A DNA stretch of 8,082 nt from Chitinophaga pinensis (GTDB lineage Bacteria; Bacteroidota; Bacteroidia; M30B66): positions 1 through 8,082 of the forward strand of contig CALQRR010000063.1 in NCBI GenBank assembly GCA_943333015.1, in the 5' to 3' direction. The translations under genes and the position numbers were made by a program. Position 1 is the stretch's first letter. Each line of letters opens with the position of its first letter. Shown piece after piece: positions 1-7,107 of the stretch. Under the pieces are notes generated by a model that worked only from the letters and a program-made list of their open reading frames with translations, had not been told where the DNA came from and searched no databases.

Positions 1-100
1 CGGCTTCAATCGTTGCCGCTTACTGCCAAATCAAGCGTAATTCTTCACATACACTATTACGTTTATCTATTCATTTTTGGTGGTTTTTGGTTCCAAATTT

Positions 101-123
101 TCGTAATTCGTAATTCGTAATTC
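101..123. repeat. Heptanucleotide tandem repeat TCGTAAT x3 plus TC
   Basis: Three perfect head-to-tail copies of TCGTAAT (101-107, 108-114, 115-121) are followed by a partial fourth copy, TC. Just upstream, TTTTTGG occurs twice (74-80 and 84-90), ten bases apart. The array ends 15 bases before the ftcD start codon and supplies in-frame stop codons there, so it is non-coding for ftcD. Short heptamer arrays of this type are common in intergenic DNA of many bacteria; I infer, without a genome search, that this is a dispersed intergenic repeat. It could affect spacing in the ftcD promoter or leader. Confidence 0.85.
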
Positions 124-138
124 TTTAAAATATACTCC

Positions 139-1833
139 GTGCAACAACTTATTGAATGCGTTCCTAATTTTTCCGAAGGCGTTAACCTTCACATCATCAA
201 ACAAATCACCGACGAAATCGAAGCTATCGAAGGCGTTCGTCTTCTCAATGTCGATCCGGGAAAAGCAACAAACCGCACTGTCGTTACTTTTGTTGGAGCA
301 CCAGCACAGGTAATAGAAGCGGCTTTTCAGGCCATGAAAAAAGCGGCCGAACTCATCGACATGAGTAAACATTCCGGTGAACATCCCCGCATGGGCGCCA
401 CGGATGTGTGTCCGCTCATTCCCATTTCTGGAATCAGCATGGAAGAAACGGCAGCATATGCACGTAAACTGGGAAAACGCGTGGGCGAAGAGCTGAACAT
501 CCCCGTTTATCTTTACGAATCCGCAGCCATTATTCCAGGACGAAACAACCTCAGTGAAATTCGTGCAGGGGAATATGAAGGCTTTTTTAAAAAAATCCAT
601 CAAACCGAATGGAAGCCGGATTTCGGTCCTGTGGAGATGAATCCAAAAGCAGGAGCCAGTGTGATCGGCGCACGTGATTTCCTCATAGCTTTTAACGTAA
701 ACCTCAATACAACATCGGTGCGTCGGGCCAATTCTATTGCTTTTGATGTGCGCGAACGCGGACGTGTGAAACGCGAAGGAGATTCGGTCACCGGCAAGAT
801 CGTTAAGGATGAGAATGGCAATCAGGTATGCATTCCGGGTAGTTTAAAATCGGTCAAGGCTATCGGTTGGTTCATTGAGGAATATGGCGTTGCTCAAATC
901 TCCATGAACCTCACAAACATCCGAGTAACTCCTGTCCATAGTGCATTCGATGAAGTTTGCAAGAAGTCGGAAGCCCGCGGAATTCGGGTAACTGGGTCTG
1001 AATTGGTTGGCTTACTTCCACTGAGTTGCTTGCTGGATGCTGGACGTTATTTCTTAGAGAAACAACAACGATCTACGGGAGTATCAGAATCTGAACTGAT
1101 CAAGATTGCAGTGAAATCGATGGGACTGGATGAACTCGGACCATTTGAACCCGAAAAACGAGTAATCGAATACTTGCTCCGGGATGCTTCAGAAGAAAAG
1201 CTTGTGAGCATGAGTCTGAAAGCATTTGCCGATGAAACATCGTCTGAATCTCCAGCTCCGGGTGGCGGCTCCATTTCGGCGTATGTTGGAGCACTCGGCA
1301 TTGCGCTTGCAGGCATGGTGGCCAATCTCAGTTCGCATAAGCGCGGCTGGGATGCACGCTGGAAAGAATTCTCCGACGTTGCTGAAAATGCAGAAGAATT
1401 CAAAAAACAACTTATCCGCATGGTGGATGAAGACACTCGTGCCTTCAACAAAATCATGGATGCATTTGGGTTGCCTAACAGCAGTCCGGAAGAAAAAGTA
1501 TCCCGCAAGGCTGCCATTCAATCCGCAACACGATATGCCATTGAAGTTCCGTTTAAAGTCATGCAACTGTCTGCGTCATCGCTCGACATTATTCAACACA
1601 TGGCCGAACAAGGAAATCCAAATTCCGTTTCGGATGCCGGTGTTGGTGCATTATGTGCCCGAACTGCAGTTATGGGAGCGTGGCTCAATGTTAAAATCAA
1701 TTGCGCTGGGTACGAAGATGTCGCATATGTGGAGCAAACATTAACGAAATGTGAGGAGATCGTACGTTCGGTCAATGCGCATGAAGCGGCCATTCTCACC
1801 ATCGTTCATCAAAAGATTTCTTCTCCTTCCTGA
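139..1833 (+). CDS. ftcD: Bifunctional glutamate formimidoyltransferase / formimidoyltetrahydrofolate cyclodeaminase
   Basis: A cytoplasmic enzyme of histidine degradation. It moves the formimino group of formimino-L-glutamate to tetrahydrofolate, then deaminates 5-formimino-THF to 5,10-methenyl-THF and ammonia. The 564 residues are close to the roughly 540 of animal FTCD, and both halves are present. The N-terminal formiminotransferase subdomain (about 3-180) begins with LIECVPNFSEG and holds ATNRTVVTFVG (43-53) and GEHPRMGATDV (80-90); His82 sits at the position of the catalytic His82 of porcine FTCD. The second formiminotransferase subdomain (about 181-325) contains GARDFLIAFNVNL and VHSAFDE. 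The cyclodeaminase domain (about 355-558) shows SPAPGGGS (371-378), VDEDTRAFN (429-437) and NPNSVSDAGVGA (493-504). The start is GTG at 139: an in-frame TAA at 118-120 leaves no earlier start, and the family's N-terminus follows immediately. No Shine-Dalgarno is visible. The gene is intact, and no other hut gene is in the window. Confidence 0.95.
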   Translation: MQQLIECVPNFSEGVNLHIIKQITDEIEAIEGVRLLNVDPGKATNRTVVTFVGAPAQVIEAAFQAMKKAAELIDMSKHSGEHPRMGATDVCPLIPISGISMEETAAYARKLGKRVGEELNIPVYLYESAAIIPGRNNLSEIRAGEYEGFFKKIHQTEWKPDFGPVEMNPKAGASVIGARDFLIAFNVNLNTTSVRRANSIAFDVRERGRVKREGDSVTGKIVKDENGNQVCIPGSLKSVKAIGWFIEEYGVAQISMNLTNIRVTPVHSAFDEVCKKSEARGIRVTGSELVGLLPLSCLLDAGRYFLEKQQRSTGVSESELIKIAVKSMGLDELGPFEPEKRVIEYLLRDASEEKLVSMSLKAFADETSSESPAPGGGSISAYVGALGIALAGMVANLSSHKRGWDARWKEFSDVAENAEEFKKQLIRMVDEDTRAFNKIMDAFGLPNSSPEEKVSRKAAIQSATRYAIEVPFKVMQLSASSLDIIQHMAEQGNPNSVSDAGVGALCARTAVMGAWLNVKINCAGYEDVAYVEQTLTKCEEIVRSVNAHEAAILTIVHQKISSPS

Positions 1834-1853
1834 TTCATTAGTAAACTGTTTTC

Positions 1854-1888
1854 AAAGCCTGTCTGGAACATTTCCGGGCAGGCTTTTT
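1854..1888 (+). terminator. Strong hairpin terminator between convergent genes
   Basis: The left arm AAAGCCTGTCTGGAA (1854-1868) pairs with TTCCGGGCAGGCTTT (1872-1886) around a CAT loop. This gives a 15-bp stem with only two T-G wobble pairs. On the + strand a run of five T (1884-1888) closes it, the classic form of an intrinsic terminator for ftcD, 20 bases after its stop. In the minus direction the hairpin begins immediately after the TAA stop of the large adhesin-like gene (1887-1889), but only TTTGAAAAC follows, so its U-tract is weak. It may still stabilise the 3' end of that mRNA. The sharing of terminator and stop codon is seen directly; termination in both directions is inferred. Confidence 0.85.
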
Positions 1889-4800
1889 AATCAATAATGG
1901 ACACTCTTCCAATCAGTTTCTGTGATTTGTTCAGTGAATTTGTAACGGTTGCTCGCCAAACATAAACATCTTCCTGAACACGGTTACCCAAATACGTTCC
2001 GTCCCAGCCTTCCAGCGGATCTGATCCTTCGTAAATCAATTCTCCCCAACGGTTAAAAATCTCCAGCAGGAATTTTTTAGCATAGGTGACACGAATCATA
2101 AACACTTCGTTTGTCCCATCGCCATTGGGAGTGAAAGCATTGGGAGCGAAAATGGTTGGAAACGGATCAATCTCCACTTTTTTACAAATCTGATCAGTAC
2201 AGCCATGATTGGTCGTTACGCGCAAACAAGCAGTATATTGACCAGTGTCCGGATAGGTGTGTAGAGGAGATTCTTCTATGGATGTTTGTCCATCCCCAAA
2301 TGTCCAGGCATACGTGTTTGCCAGCAGACTTTCCTGAATGAACTGATAGGTTGGTTGCAAGATGTCTGCATTTTGAGGATTGTAACTAAAGCGTGCCTGT
2401 GGAAGCGGAAAAACATTGACGGCGCCTTCAGCTGATATAGAATTTGAACATCCAAACACATCCGTCAATTGTACTGTAACATCTTGTGAACCGCTTTCGG
2501 TAAAGCAGACTTTCTGTATGATATTATTTCCTTGAGCACCATTAGAAAACGACCAGTTGAAATCCTGAATCAACGCTGTCCCAGTTGAATGAACTTCAAA
2601 ATTCACACAAATGGGACTACATCCTTCGGCTACATCCGTATTGATCGTTCCTTGAGGACGCAGTCGGAGCAATACCGATTGGGAATCACTTGCAGCACAT
2701 CCCAAAACATCAGAAGCAATTACGGTATATGTTCGGGATGAAACAGGCGTATCAACAAGGGTATCTCCCTCATGACTAAACCCTGGCCATACCAGACTGA
2801 TATGACTTGTTCCCCCAGAAGCTACAGCAATGAGTTCGGCTTCAGAACCATCGCATACATAGGCAGGTCCCGTTACATTCACAACAACCGGATCAGGCTG
2901 ATTCAATACGATGGAACTCATCTGAATACATCCGTTTGCATCAGTCACACTTACCTGATACGTTCCGGCAACGAGATTTTCTGAATTTATACCTGTAGGG
3001 CCATTTGTCCAGTTGACACTATATGGAGCTGTTCCCAAGTTGACATCTGCCTGTAAGGCGCCATCACTATAGCCAAAGCAGGTAATAGGATGAGTTATGA
3101 AAGGTGCAATCTGAACATTCGGGATTGCTGTCACCACAATGGAAGAATCAATCAAACAACCATGAATATCGCGCACGGCCAGTGGGTAGTTTCCCGGAGC
3201 AAGACTGCTGAATTGTTGCTGAGCTCCAAATGGACCGTTGTTAAAACTGTATTGATAAGCTGGACTTCCTCCTTCAACACTTTGAAGAGTTACACTTGCA
3301 TTGGACTGAGCACATATTGCCGGCTGCATCTGAATAACAACAGATTGTGGCCCAGGAAACTGCTGAAGGGCAGCAACCGATTCAACCACGCATCCGTTGG
3401 CATCCTGAACGTGGATCGGATACGAACCCGCATCGAGACCGGAATGTACAATGGGCAACGTTGTTATTGTTTGAGCAATGCTGTCAATCCATAAAATTTG
3501 GAAAGGTGCAATTCCTCCTTGAATGTGCGTTAAACGGGCTTCTCCATTTGCATCTGCACACACTGCATCCTGAACCGTTACCGTTACCGCGGTTGGATAG
3601 GAAGGCATTGCCAATTGAACTTGTTGGGCCAGAGAACACCCATGAGCATCAACTACCTGAAGGGTATACGGACCAACATCTAGATCCGAAAATGCATCAC
3701 CCATCTGAACTTGACCGCCGTTTAATTGATACATGTATGGAGCTGTTCCTCCAGAAACAGTATCAACTGAAATAGCACCATTGGATAGCGCACAATGAGG
3801 ATTTTCATAAAGTATTGTAAGTCCGAGCGGCAGAGGCTGTGTGATAGTAATCTGAGCAGTATCGCGACAATTATAAACATCTGTTACAAACACATTCCAA
3901 CTTCCTGCTTGCAATGCGGTCGCTAACGAATCTGTTTCTCCATTGGTCCAAAGAAATGTAAACGGTGCCGAACCGCTGCTGATTAGACCGACGGCTGATC
4001 CATCACTTCCTCCGGCGCATTGAACCAGCTGAATAAGAGAAGCGCTGATTTCAACATCGGGAATCAATGCGAGGGTAAAAACGGTATCTAGCTGACATTG
4101 ATTCTGATCTTGAACAACAACAGTAGCTGGACCAGGAGTAAGATTTGTATACGATGTTTGAGAACTAAATGGTCCTCCATTCAGACTATAAGTAAACGCT
4201 GGCGTCCCGCCGATCACAGGCCCAATTGAAATGGATGCATTAGTTAACCCGCAGGTAGCTGCTTGTGTGGTAAAACTTAAAGAACCAGGACCCTCGATTT
4301 GCAGTAACGTCACATTGGTATCAATCAAACAACCATTGGCATCACTCAACTCAACATTCCAAGCTCCTGGGTATAACGAATCAAATGTGATAGGCATGGG
4401 AACAATTCCCATATTACTTCCATTCACCCAAACGGTAAATGGAGCCATTCCTCCTGTCACCTGAATGGGGGTAATGACACCATTATCGAACCCACACGTT
4501 GCATTGGTCAGAGTCATTGACAACTGCGTTGGATAACTCAACATGTTTACAGTTGCACTTACTGTGAAAGTACATCCATTAGCATCCTGAACACTAACAC
4601 TGTGCAATCCGGGCGCTACTCCGTTCATCTGTGAAAACGAAGAATACACACCTCCATCAATTGAATACTGATAGGGTGCCGTTCCTCCCGAAGGAAGATT
4701 CACCTGAATTGATCCGTTATTTTGCGCACATGTAGCAGCTTGTGTAGTTAACGTTATTGAAAGCGGTGCAGGCTGTGTAATGGTAAATGCAGTATCTGTC

Positions 4801-6827
4801 TGACATCCGAAACGATCAGTTAGCGTAAGTGTAAATGCACCTGCAGATAAATTGCTTAGTGTAGAAGAGGTTTGCGCATTTGACCAAACATAACTGAATG
4901 GCCCCCATCCCTGCGCAATAGGATCAATTGTTCCGTTTGATCCTCCAGCACACAACACATTACTTACTACCGAAGCAAATGTAATTTCTGGAGCAACAGT
5001 AATCATAGCTGTATCAGTAGCCGAAAATCCATCTGCATCGGTTACCGTTAAACTGACGATGCTCGATTGACTGCTGCATAACGTAATAGTGGAGTTTGTA
5101 CTTCCGTTTGACCACAGATAGGTATACGGAGCCGTTCCGTATGCCAACGAAACTGGAAAACTCAGACATTGTCCCGGACAGATTGTGTCACCACTAATTG
5201 CGATTCGAAAAACACAAGGTGGTACAATCACTGTTTGAATGGCCGAGGCCACACAACCCTGATCTGAGGTGAGCTGCAGAGATATAGGATATGACCCGGG
5301 GCCTGGATACGTCACATTCACGGTTTGCTGGGAAGACGTTGTTGGGTTAGCAACACCACCTAAATTCCATACTTGAGAAACGATGGCGCCAGAACTGATC
5401 GAACTTTGCGACTGAACCTGCACCGGAAGATCGCATGCAGGTGCTTGATACTGAATAACGGGAACAGGAATAGGCGAAACAATAATCGGCACCTGAACAG
5501 AAGTAACACATCCGTTAAAGGCTGTGAGATTCAGGGTGTAGTTGGTAGTAACAACAGGACTGACTGTTAGTGTTTGTGTTGTAATTGCTCCCGGCTGCCA
5601 GGTATAGGAGGAATATCCAGTCGGCGCTGTGAGGACGACAGATTCTCCGGGACAGATCGTGTCGGTAAGGCCAGCCAATGTAGATGGAGCACAAGCAGCA
5701 TCCACATAGGCATAGCCAAAATGCCCGCCCTGACTGCAATCTCCTGCAGTAAATTCGACAGTAACATTTTGCCCGAGGTAATTGGAAAGATCAACGTTAA
5801 CAGTACTCCAAGGTTTGTAGCGAACGCCAGCACACGTTGGGGAATTGAAAAATCCGGGAAGACTGGCAGCTGCAGAAACAATAAATTCAGAACATGGAAT
5901 GACATCTCCATTGGGATCGCGCAAGCGTGCAATAAAGAAAGGCTGCTCAGCTGAAGTATGTCCCGGATCCTCGAAGACTACTGCATATCTGTATGTAAAA
6001 CTCGAGTTGCTTTGGCCTACCAAAAATGTTTGTGTGATCTGCTCTGCTTCTGCTCCTGTGTTATTATTTCCCAACCTTACAGATCGCGTACCTCCCAATG
6101 GATCAACCCTTGGAAACCCAGCACATGGATCTGTCCCGCCAGTCATAATGGTATGTCGTCCTGCAAGTATGCCAATACCCGTCATCTGATAAAAAGGCGT
6201 CACCGAACCTGCCGGAGCAGTAACGGATTCACCCGATGTTGCTGTCCAAGAGCTGAGATTTCCAGCTTCATATCCCATGTTGGAGCACGCCGGTTGAACT
6301 ACTGTAGGGGCAAGATTTATAGTCAGATCGTATTGATAACAATTCGCATAATAGTTACTCACAGTGTATGCATCCAGCAAAACATAATAGCTGTTCCCGG
6401 CATTTACCTGCAGCACTGCAGTTGCACCGGAATTATTTCCTTGGACCGATGTGATACAGGTACCAGTACCCGGACAACCTTCATAAAATGAAAGCATCGG
6501 ATACGCTGTTCCGCTTGAATGAATATCGTTAAGAACGATGGTTAGAAGTCCATCCTGAGTAGGAATGAGAGTGTATAACCAATCTTGTCCTCCATAAGGA
6601 TTTCCCCATCCGGTATTACTCAAACAGGCGTTGCTCCCATTGTAGTCATTATTATCTCCACACAACGTTTGATTGTTAGTAAAGAATGGGAGGCTGATTG
6701 GACTAGCAGAGGATGTTGCACAGGAATTCCCGCCTTGTGCTTGCAAACGGATCGACCAGATCACAAGCAACATCAGTAGTAAAAATCCCCTCAAAAATAA
6801 TCGCGTACCCATCTGGTGATGCATCAT
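1887..6827 (-). CDS. Giant secreted SprB-repeat protein with T9SS type B (gliding-motility) C-terminal domain; putative surface adhesin
   Basis: The 1646-residue intact protein is probably exported by Sec and then T9SS and displayed on or released from the surface. In order: signal peptide (1-30 or 31, hydrophobic core 14-24, likely cut near LQA-Q); PPC-like domain (33-173); jelly-roll-like domain (180-379, with RYKPWSTV and GGHFGYAYVDAAC, typical of Bacteroidota surface proteins); Ig-like (385-450); PKD-like (453-537); a divergent SprB-like unit (543-611); nine SprB modules (613-1313); Ig-like (1314-1388); two PKD-like (1390-1473; 1474-1553, with YAWTFGDG); CHU_C/type B tail (1556-1646, with FAPNAFTPNGDGTNEVF and IFNRWGELIYEG). 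No catalytic motif was recognised. By analogy with SprB of Flavobacterium johnsoniae it is likely adhesive; a direct role in gliding is unproven. M1 follows an in-frame TGA; M2 and M6 are alternative starts, and M6 (6810-6812) gives a more typical signal peptide. No sprF/porP-like partner is visible. Confidence 0.93.
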   Translation of the reverse strand: MMHHQMGTRLFLRGFLLLMLLVIWSIRLQAQGGNSCATSSASPISLPFFTNNQTLCGDNNDYNGSNACLSNTGWGNPYGGQDWLYTLIPTQDGLLTIVLNDIHSSGTAYPMLSFYEGCPGTGTCITSVQGNNSGATAVLQVNAGNSYYVLLDAYTVSNYYANCYQYDLTINLAPTVVQPACSNMGYEAGNLSSWTATSGESVTAPAGSVTPFYQMTGIGILAGRHTIMTGGTDPCAGFPRVDPLGGTRSVRLGNNNTGAEAEQITQTFLVGQSNSSFTYRYAVVFEDPGHTSAEQPFFIARLRDPNGDVIPCSEFIVSAAASLPGFFNSPTCAGVRYKPWSTVNVDLSNYLGQNVTVEFTAGDCSQGGHFGYAYVDAACAPSTLAGLTDTICPGESVVLTAPTGYSSYTWQPGAITTQTLTVSPVVTTNYTLNLTAFNGCVTSVQVPIIVSPIPVPVIQYQAPACDLPVQVQSQSSISSGAIVSQVWNLGGVANPTTSSQQTVNVTYPGPGSYPISLQLTSDQGCVASAIQTVIVPPCVFRIAISGDTICPGQCLSFPVSLAYGTAPYTYLWSNGSTNSTITLCSSQSSIVSLTVTDADGFSATDTAMITVAPEITFASVVSNVLCAGGSNGTIDPIAQGWGPFSYVWSNAQTSSTLSNLSAGAFTLTLTDRFGCQTDTAFTITQPAPLSITLTTQAATCAQNNGSIQVNLPSGGTAPYQYSIDGGVYSSFSQMNGVAPGLHSVSVQDANGCTFTVSATVNMLSYPTQLSMTLTNATCGFDNGVITPIQVTGGMAPFTVWVNGSNMGIVPMPITFDSLYPGAWNVELSDANGCLIDTNVTLLQIEGPGSLSFTTQAATCGLTNASISIGPVIGGTPAFTYSLNGGPFSSQTSYTNLTPGPATVVVQDQNQCQLDTVFTLALIPDVEISASLIQLVQCAGGSDGSAVGLISSGSAPFTFLWTNGETDSLATALQAGSWNVFVTDVYNCRDTAQITITQPLPLGLTILYENPHCALSNGAISVDTVSGGTAPYMYQLNGGQVQMGDAFSDLDVGPYTLQVVDAHGCSLAQQVQLAMPSYPTAVTVTVQDAVCADANGEARLTHIQGGIAPFQILWIDSIAQTITTLPIVHSGLDAGSYPIHVQDANGCVVESVAALQQFPGPQSVVIQMQPAICAQSNASVTLQSVEGGSPAYQYSFNNGPFGAQQQFSSLAPGNYPLAVRDIHGCLIDSSIVVTAIPNVQIAPFITHPITCFGYSDGALQADVNLGTAPYSVNWTNGPTGINSENLVAGTYQVSVTDANGCIQMSSIVLNQPDPVVVNVTGPAYVCDGSEAELIAVASGGTSHISLVWPGFSHEGDTLVDTPVSSRTYTVIASDVLGCAASDSQSVLLRLRPQGTINTDVAEGCSPICVNFEVHSTGTALIQDFNWSFSNGAQGNNIIQKVCFTESGSQDVTVQLTDVFGCSNSISAEGAVNVFPLPQARFSYNPQNADILQPTYQFIQESLLANTYAWTFGDGQTSIEESPLHTYPDTGQYTACLRVTTNHGCTDQICKKVEIDPFPTIFAPNAFTPNGDGTNEVFMIRVTYAKKFLLEIFNRWGELIYEGSDPLEGWDGTYLGNRVQEDVYVWRATVTNSLNKSQKLIGRVSIID
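2889..3116 (-). repeat. Terminal single SprB module (A'')
   Basis: Residues 1238-1313 form a ninth SprB module with Cys1250 and Cys1300, VNWTNG, GTYQVSVTDANGC and the end LNQPDPVV. The Trp-type core and the NQP ending match type A, so it looks like the first quarter of a third block. It is followed by Ig-like and PKD-like domains rather than a B module. Cys1250 lies 313 residues after Cys937 of A'. Confidence 0.8.
3117..4052 (-). repeat. Second four-module SprB block (A'-B'-C'-D')
   Basis: Residues 926-1237 repeat the order of the first block. Leading Cys are at 937, 1012, 1090 and 1172, and closing Cys at 987, 1064, 1146 and 1224. The matching end signatures are ITQPLPL (A'), MPSYPTAV (B'), LQQFPGPQSV (C') and AIPNVQI (D'). 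Corresponding cysteines lie 311-313 residues from those of the first block. By eye the amino-acid match is partial, roughly half or less, so the duplication looks old. Confidence 0.85.
4053..4991 (-). repeat. First four-module SprB block (A-B-C-D)
   Basis: Residues 613-925 of the large protein hold four SprB-type modules. Their leading Cys are at 626, 700, 778 and 859, and their closing Cys at 675, 752, 833 and 911. Each type has its own end signature: A ends ITQPAPL, B ends LSYPTQL, C ends LQIEGPGSL, D ends LIPDVEI. A carries the Trp-type core (YVWSN), B and D the Tyr-type core (YSIDGG, YSLNGG), and C a VWVNGS core. The same order recurs in the next block. Confidence 0.85.
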
Positions 6828-6865
6828 ATTTCAGGAATAGCATTGCCTTCGGGCTAACTACTATT

Positions 6866-6885
6866 CTTCCGTTTTGAACGGGAAG
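6866..6885. other. Imperfect hairpin upstream of the adhesin-like gene
   Basis: CTTCCGTT (6866-6873) pairs with AACGGGAAG (6877-6885) across a TTG loop, with one bulged G; one further T-A pair (6865/6886) extends the stem. It lies about 40-60 bases upstream of the adhesin-like start, within the promoter or 5' leader region for that gene. It could be a leader stem-loop or a regulator site. No function is shown by the sequence. Confidence 0.35.
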
Positions 6886-7073
6886 ACTTATTGTGAGTTA
6901 CGAATTTGAAAGGGCTGTGTAAGTTTCACTTTCAATAAGTCAACAGGCAACTCGCAATTAATTGACTATAAAGCAACTGACCTTTTAATTTTTCTCTACT
7001 GAACATGCCAGTTTCAACTTTGTACTCCCAAAGCCCAATCAGCCTTTTTATAAACTTTGAGAGGATTAAACTG

Positions 7074-7081
7074 TATTTTTG
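7074..7081 (+). promoter_or_regulatory. Bacteroidota-type -7 promoter element TATTTTTG
   Basis: TATTTTTG matches the Bacteroidota -7 consensus TAnnTTTG exactly and ends 26 bases before the ATG at 7108, which fits a short leader of about 20 bases. The nearest upstream TTTG (7056-7059) is only 14 bases away, shorter than the roughly 17-23 base spacing usual for a -33 element. The -7 call is therefore reasonable and the -33 element is unconvincing. Confidence 0.5.
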
Positions 7082-7107
7082 ACTACAACCTAAACCTGCT
7101 TGATCCA

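Noticed and set aside
72..79. CATTTTTG as a -7 promoter element for ftcD
   Set aside because: It misses the invariant first T of TAnnTTTG, no TTG lies at a suitable distance upstream, and the region is repetitive T-rich sequence where chance matches are expected.
1..110. Possible tail of an upstream gene at the left edge
   Set aside because: All three + frames are open for some distance (stops at 38-40, 111-113 and 118-120), none gives a recognisable peptide, and 110 bases are too few to choose a frame.
67..603. Minus-strand open frame of 178 codons across the leader and start of ftcD
   Set aside because: It lies antisense to a strongly conserved enzyme domain, has no family resemblance, and its C-terminal part (…LRITNYEN…) is just translated heptamer repeat.
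1047..1566. Overlapping minus-strand open frames opposite the cyclodeaminase region, and a + strand alternative frame (1226-1744)
   Set aside because: All are shadows of ftcD codons; the true frame carries the conserved SPAPGGGS, DEDTRAFN and NSVSDAGVG motifs without a break.
2889..4991. CRISPR-like or recent DNA tandem repeat within the SprB region
   Set aside because: The periodicity is at protein level: module lengths vary by several residues and the nucleotide copies are diverged, with no identical direct repeats and unique spacers.
5567..6491. Several + strand and alternative minus-strand open frames of 114-177 codons within the adhesin-like gene
   Set aside because: They overlap each other and the continuous 1646-codon frame, have low-complexity Cys/Ser/Arg-rich translations, and lack domains or plausible starts.
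1887..6827. Phase-variable tract or frameshift in the large gene
   Set aside because: The frame is uninterrupted from signal peptide to C-terminal sorting domain, and no long homopolymer or short tandem tract that would switch expression was seen.
6955..6964. Perfect palindrome CAATTAATTG as an operator
   Set aside because: A 10-base palindrome is expected by chance about once in four such regions, more often in AT-rich DNA, and there is no second copy or adjacent regulator gene to support it.
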